From Phoronis pallida (lineage: Eukaryota > Phoronida > Phoronidae), in assembly GCA_028565715.1 (NCBI GenBank), contig JAOXYC010245900.1, positions 1 to 10,267 of the forward strand: a DNA stretch of 10,267 nucleotides, in the 5' to 3' direction. Of the stretch, positions 6,905-10,267 are shown piece after piece. A program made the translations under genes and the position numbers. The notes beneath the pieces are model-generated. The model was not told the origin of the DNA. It ran no database searches and worked only from the letters and a program-made list of their open reading frames with translations. The stretch's first letter is position 1. Each line of letters begins with the position of its first letter.

Positions 6905-7861
6905 TTATTAAAATTTATCAATAAAAAGAAAATATGCCGACCGAGATTTAAGCATGTTTGGTTGAAAGCACAGCAAATATTTGATTTGTCACCGAGTTGT
7001 GTTTTCCAAAAAAACGAGTTTTTGGGGCATTCAACCAAGACCGTGGAATTTTTGGATTTGAGTAAAATGACAAGGCAGTCACCAAAATTCAACTGAACTG
7101 AGACAAGCAAAACGGAGACAAGCAAACCTCCAGTCCGTTTTGCTTGTTTGCTTGTCTCAGGTTTGAATGATGTTTGTCAGTCACACAAATTTTTCATTGT
7201 TAAATTCAAAAAGATTTCAATAAAGATATTTGTTGCGTATGTGTCTTTTTCAACAATTGACTTTGTCAAATATGCGTGTAGTGCCCCCGGGGTAGTGCCT
7301 GCCAAGACTAAATATTTTAACCATCCCGGCCTACTGTACGTTTTGCAGTGCAGTTGAATACTATTGAAGGGCTGTTTAATTGTTGACGTTTGCAAGTCGG
7401 CTTGTTGTTTTTTCATTGTTGTGTGCGTAGGTGATCCAGTGGATGCAATTTGATGTAAAACCAAGTTGACGTCACGGCGGGCGTCACGGTCAGATGACAC
7501 TAGGTACGATGAAGTTTTATTTTAGCCGTTCTTAACACTGGCAACTGAAAAAATTACGGGTTGTCCCTATGATTGAGTGTATCATTTTTGGTTCGGTCGG
7601 TTTGAGAAGGCAAAAGAGAAACTATCGGTTGAAACTTTTCCCTATTTTGCCATTAAAGCGTCAAACTTCTCAGGCAATATAGGCTAATAAGACACTGAAA
7701 GAACAAACTTCAACGTTAAAAGCATATAAGCATTACTTTGGAACTTGCATTTTTAGCATTGACAAGTATTATGTATATCATACTGTACTTTAGAAGCGGA
7801 TGCAACGACGCTGAATATCAGGTGTAAATATGAATAAATAATTTAATATTTGACAGATTAA
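6905..7861. other. Intergenic DNA upstream of SEC24
   Basis: Apart from the hairpin at 7098-7160 and a TGACGTCA word at 7467-7474 inside a locally GC-rich stretch (7467-7495), nothing recognisable is seen. Open frames here are under 110 codons, mostly begin at non-ATG codons, and resemble no family I know. Confidence 0.6.
7098..7160. repeat. Short hairpin with duplicated GAGACAAGCAAA word
   Basis: CTGAGACAAGCAAAACGGA (7098-7116) faces a 27-nt complementary segment at 7134-7160 that has an extra copy of CAAGCAAA. The left side itself has GAGACAAGCAAA twice (7100-7111 and 7115-7126). Weaker pairing extends outward through TTCAA/TTGAA. It lies in intergenic DNA upstream of the SEC24 promoter; origin unknown. 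Confidence 0.75.
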
Positions 7862-8040
7862 AATATATTCCAGATCGTTTTGATAACACCACATGACCTA
7901 ATTCCCTCAAGTGAGGACTCTGAAAATGTTTTTGAAAAATGTTTCATGGCCTGACAGAAGGGGCTCGATGCCAGGACCTCCTGATAAGGCACTCTGCCTC
8001 TGAGCCACCATTGAGGTAGCCAAGACACGATACATTTTTC
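7862..8040 (-). repeat. tRNA-derived repeat copy A (SINE-like, degenerate)
   Basis: On the minus strand a tRNA-like stretch carries an A-box-type TGGCTCAGAGGCAGAGTGCC (8007-7988) and a B-box-like CATCGAGCC within 7972-7962, followed by AGGCC and a TGTTTC/GTTTTTC flank. Bases 7862-7960 resemble, in order, the words in copy B read from the opposite strand: TTCCAG, TTTTGAT, CACATGACCTA, TTCCCTCAA, TGAGGA, TTTTTGAAAAATGTTTC. An acceptor stem does not form, so this is a retro-element relic and not a tRNA gene. Confidence 0.6.
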
Positions 8041-8133
8041 GTATATTGGGTATCCCGCCCCCGGATCTCGCCCGAACTCTTAGTGGTTTCAATATTAGAT
8101 CTTTCCTCCCAGTGAGTAGCGTAGAAATTAATC

Positions 8134-8443
8134 AAAATAAAAAAACGACTGATTTCAAATTAAAAGCATACAAGTTTCTGAACTTCCAGGTTCATGGTCA
8201 CTGCACTTACAATGCCGAAATTTTGGCGCAATAATTCAATTCATTAACTCAATGACGTAACTTCCGTAAATCGTCAGTAGCGGTTCCAAAATTGTGGATT
8301 TACTGATCGGATTTACGGAAGTTACGTCATTGAGTTTGAATTGAATTATTGCGTCAAAATTTCATTGTTGCAGTGACCATGGAACCTGGAAGTTCAGAAA
8401 CATTTATGGCTTTTAATTTGAAATCAGTCGTTGTTTTTATTTT
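8134..8443. mobile_element. Palindromic MITE-like element, about 310 bp
   Basis: The left arm 8134-8272 and right arm 8310-8443 are inverted copies with scattered small indels. Shared words include ACGACTGATTTCAAATTAAA, CTGAACTTCCAGGTTC, GGTCACTGCA and ACTCAATGACGTAACTTCCG. The loop is about 37 nt. No coding frame and no transposase are present. A target-site duplication is not clear because both flanks are AT-rich (TTAATC on the left, AATATTA on the right). It separates two tRNA-like repeats that lie in opposite orientation. Confidence 0.8.
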
Positions 8444-8451
8444 AATATTAT

Positions 8452-8758
8452 ATATTACTAATCCGTTGCGATGCTTGATTAAAAATAAATATTAATCTGT
8501 TCCAGCATTTTGATCACATCACGTGACCTAATACCCTCAACTGAGGAAATTAATGTCCCAAATGTTTTCGAAAAATGTGCCTGGGGGCTAGCCGTATCAA
8601 GAGGTCCTGGGTTCGAGCCCCAGTCGGGCCATCTTGTGAAACATTTTTCAAAAACAATTTCCTCAGTTGAGGGAACTAGGTCACGTGATGTGATCAAAAT
8701 AGTTGCTGGAAGAGATTAATATTTATCTATAATCAAGCATCGCAACGGATTAATAATA
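8452..8758. mobile_element. Fold-back element with a tRNA-like core (copy B)
   Basis: Arms 8452-8551 and 8656-8758 are inverted: ATCCGTTGCGATGCTTGATT, AATATTAATCT, TTTTGATCACATCACGTGAC and CCTCAACTGAGGAAATT occur on one side and as complements on the other. The centre holds the 3' half of a tRNA-like sequence on the plus strand: a 5-bp T-stem CTGGG/CCCAG (8607-8611, 8619-8623), loop TTCGAGC, and a B-box GGTTCGAGCCC (8610-8620), then TCGGGCC resembling an acceptor 3' strand. No matching 5' acceptor or clear A-box is left. It shares its arm and core words with copy A at 7862-8040, but inverted, so both belong to one family. Confidence 0.72.
8607..8630 (+). promoter_or_regulatory. tRNA-like T-arm and RNA polymerase III B-box
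   Basis: A perfect 5-bp stem with a 7-nt TTCGAGC loop is the canonical T-arm, and GGTTCGAGCCC fits the B-box rule GWTCRANNC. It is intact at the core although the rest of the tRNA fold is missing, so polymerase III activity is doubtful without an A-box. Confidence 0.7.
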
Positions 8759-10267
8759 TCTCTTATACTGAAATTGTGTAAATATATTATGACGTCACGT
8801 ATCACGGATTGATTTCGTTTCAAAGATTGACAAAAGATATCGAAACGGACACGATAACATATTGATACGATTATCAAATCAATATGACCGCACTCGGCTG
8901 GCATTTAAATATATTCCCTCAAAGTGTGATTTAATTTACATAACACTGAAAACATTGTTGTACTTCCTGTACTAGAATTACTGTATTACTAATTTCAAAT
9001 TTCAATCGCGAGTGCATTGTATAATATAAACAGAGATTATTAGGCTACGTGGTAAATTTCATATCGAGCTGGATATTAGTCGGCCGAGGGCAGTGGTACC
9101 AGTCCAAGGTCGCATCAATGAGACAATGTTGTCGGCCATTTTTACTCAGTGAATTTTACGACTGCGTTCAGTCAACTCAGCGAGATGCACAATTTTTAAT
9201 TCAAAACGAAGGGCATTATATCTATCGACGTAGGCCTACGCCCCCGGGCCTACGCCCGGCGCGTGGTGCTATCACTGATTTTTTTTATGTATCCACACGC
9301 TTCACCATTGTTTATAAGTATACATCAATTTCAGCCAGTCTCAGATCAAATTAATAAATATTATTCATTTTTCGGGTTGCAATACTTTCAACTGAATATT
9401 TAAATATCAAACTGGTCCTACATGATGACAATGTACGGTAGGCCCTATAGGTTACTACAGTAGTGTTTTTTGTGAAGGTTCCCACGTTATAATAAATTCA
9501 TTAGTCAACGTGCCACAACTGACCTCATCTTTCAATAATTAAATTAGAATTTCTTGTAGGAGGTTTAGCAAAATGCATATTAATAATATTTTGCTGCCAG
9601 ACCGGCCATCCATTTTGAAAAACGGGGTTATTTTTTGCGAGGTGAAAAGGTACATAGCCTGTGTTTTGTCCTGTTTTGTTGTTAATTTTATATTGTTTCC
9701 TCTTGACAAAATTCTTTTTGCAACTAAATGTTGATTGATATCATTTTCGGGTCGTCGGACGTTCGTGATGAAATTTATTGTGGTTTTTCAAAAAAAAATC
9801 TGTATACATGTAAGGGTTTATCGGAGTTATAATTATAAAGCGCCGTTTGCAATTAAAAGGGGATTTGCGAATTAACTTACATTGTAAGCCTAAACAAATA
9901 TGATAATTTGTCAAAGTCGCTAGAGCATTGGAAAATGGACTATGTATGTTTTTTTATACAATTAGACACGAATTTCCTAAATGAAAAATATCAGATCAAT
10001 AATTGGGAACTGCCAAATCGTCATCGGCATGTGTACTAGTGTAGTGTAATCCCATTTTGGTAATAACGCGTTTTCCACTTAAATAGTTATGCTGAAATTA
10101 TATCTGACAAAACTCATACTAAAATTAGAAAATTATTTGATTGCCTTGAGAAGTTTGTAGCAATATTCAAAAAGAAACAGTAATTCAACATAAATCCGCA
10201 GCTTCTTCCCGTTGACAATCTACGTTTTTAACATCACAACCATTGCAGTGCCATTTGCTAACACGCG
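8759..10267. other. Intergenic or unannotated AT-rich DNA to the right edge
   Basis: No exon, RNA gene or repeat with clear boundaries was found apart from the GC-rich block at 9229-9263. Small items are a TGACGTCA word at 8790-8797, a weak hairpin AGCAAAAT/ATTTTGCT at 9567-9595, and GGCCAT words near 9135 and 9604. The one longer frame (9049-9354) starts at GTG and runs through the GC-rich block; it is not supported as a gene. Confidence 0.55.
9229..9263. other. GC-rich block with CGTAGGCCTACG palindrome
   Basis: The 12-bp perfect palindrome CGTAGGCCTACG (9229-9240) is followed by CCCCCGGGCCTACGCCCGGC and GCG. It stands out in otherwise AT-rich DNA and is rich in CpG. Shorter GGCCTA-type words occur near 6009 and 9436. 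No function is assigned. Confidence 0.6.

Noticed and set aside
6854-7096. 80-codon plus-strand frame beside the promoter
   Set aside because: It begins with TTG (first ATG at 6857), overlaps the promoter words and shows no family resemblance; a real transcript would need RNA evidence.
7177-7500. 107-codon minus-strand frame
   Set aside because: It starts at GTG, has no family resemblance and no splice or promoter support.
7960-8010. A tRNA gene on the minus strand
   Set aside because: A- and B-box-like words exist, but the acceptor and T-stems do not pair; it is a SINE-like relic.
8600-8630. A tRNA gene on the plus strand
   Set aside because: Only the T-arm and a 3' acceptor-like strand are present; there is no 5' acceptor strand, D-arm or anticodon arm.
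8479-8719. Two similar frames on opposite strands (MITSRDL...PSTEE on each)
   Set aside because: The likeness results from the inverted arms of the fold-back element, not from two related genes.
9049-9354. 101-codon plus-strand frame
   Set aside because: It starts at GTG and depends on the GC-rich palindromic block staying open; no motif recognised.
1-10267. CRISPR array, bacterial operon or prophage
   Set aside because: No regularly spaced repeats and no prokaryotic gene organisation; the spliced SEC24 gene shows a eukaryotic origin.

Overview
This is eukaryotic, metazoan-like DNA. It is AT-rich, the one recognisable gene is split into at least nine exons by canonical GT-AG introns, and there is no bacterial operon structure. 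The gene runs right to left on the minus strand and encodes the N-terminal 606 residues of a SEC24C/SEC24D-type COPII coat protein. The rest of the protein lies beyond the left edge. The lineage cannot be fixed from this sequence. Dispersed TAGGCCTA-type words, short introns and tRNA-derived fold-back repeats make a marine invertebrate plausible (echinoderm, hemichordate, mollusc or similar), but this is a weak inference.

Layout in transcription order (right to left): a TATA-less promoter at about 6824-6903 with ETS-, NRF1- and YY1-like words; a non-coding first exon ending at 6755; intron 1; exon 2 (start codon at 5648) and exon 3, which encode a long Pro/Gly/Gln/Tyr-rich disordered region built of GPGMGPP and PPTSQYG repeats; then exons 4 to 9, which encode the conserved LDPD-PSP linker, the zinc finger and the start of the Sec23/Sec24 trunk. 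All eight coding exons join in frame (444+675+109+128+139+116+128+79 = 1818 nt) and every donor and acceptor is canonical. The last visible donor is at 191/190, so intron 9 runs off the window.

Several introns, and the DNA upstream of the gene, carry inverted repeats. Intron 5 holds a fold-back element of about 494 bp (2518-3011) with a 9-bp target-site-duplication-like flank and a 111-bp inner hairpin about 97% matched. Intron 4 holds a smaller hairpin with a triplicated 11-mer in one arm. Upstream of the gene, 7862-8758 is a cluster of palindromic repeats, two of which carry tRNA-like RNA polymerase III boxes in opposite orientation. No second protein-coding gene could be supported in 6905-10267.

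I see no novel protein system. The points most worth a second look are the fold-back elements, especially the tRNA-like/palindrome family and the intronic long hairpin; a three-codon upstream ORF three bases before the SEC24 start; and the possibly bidirectional promoter.
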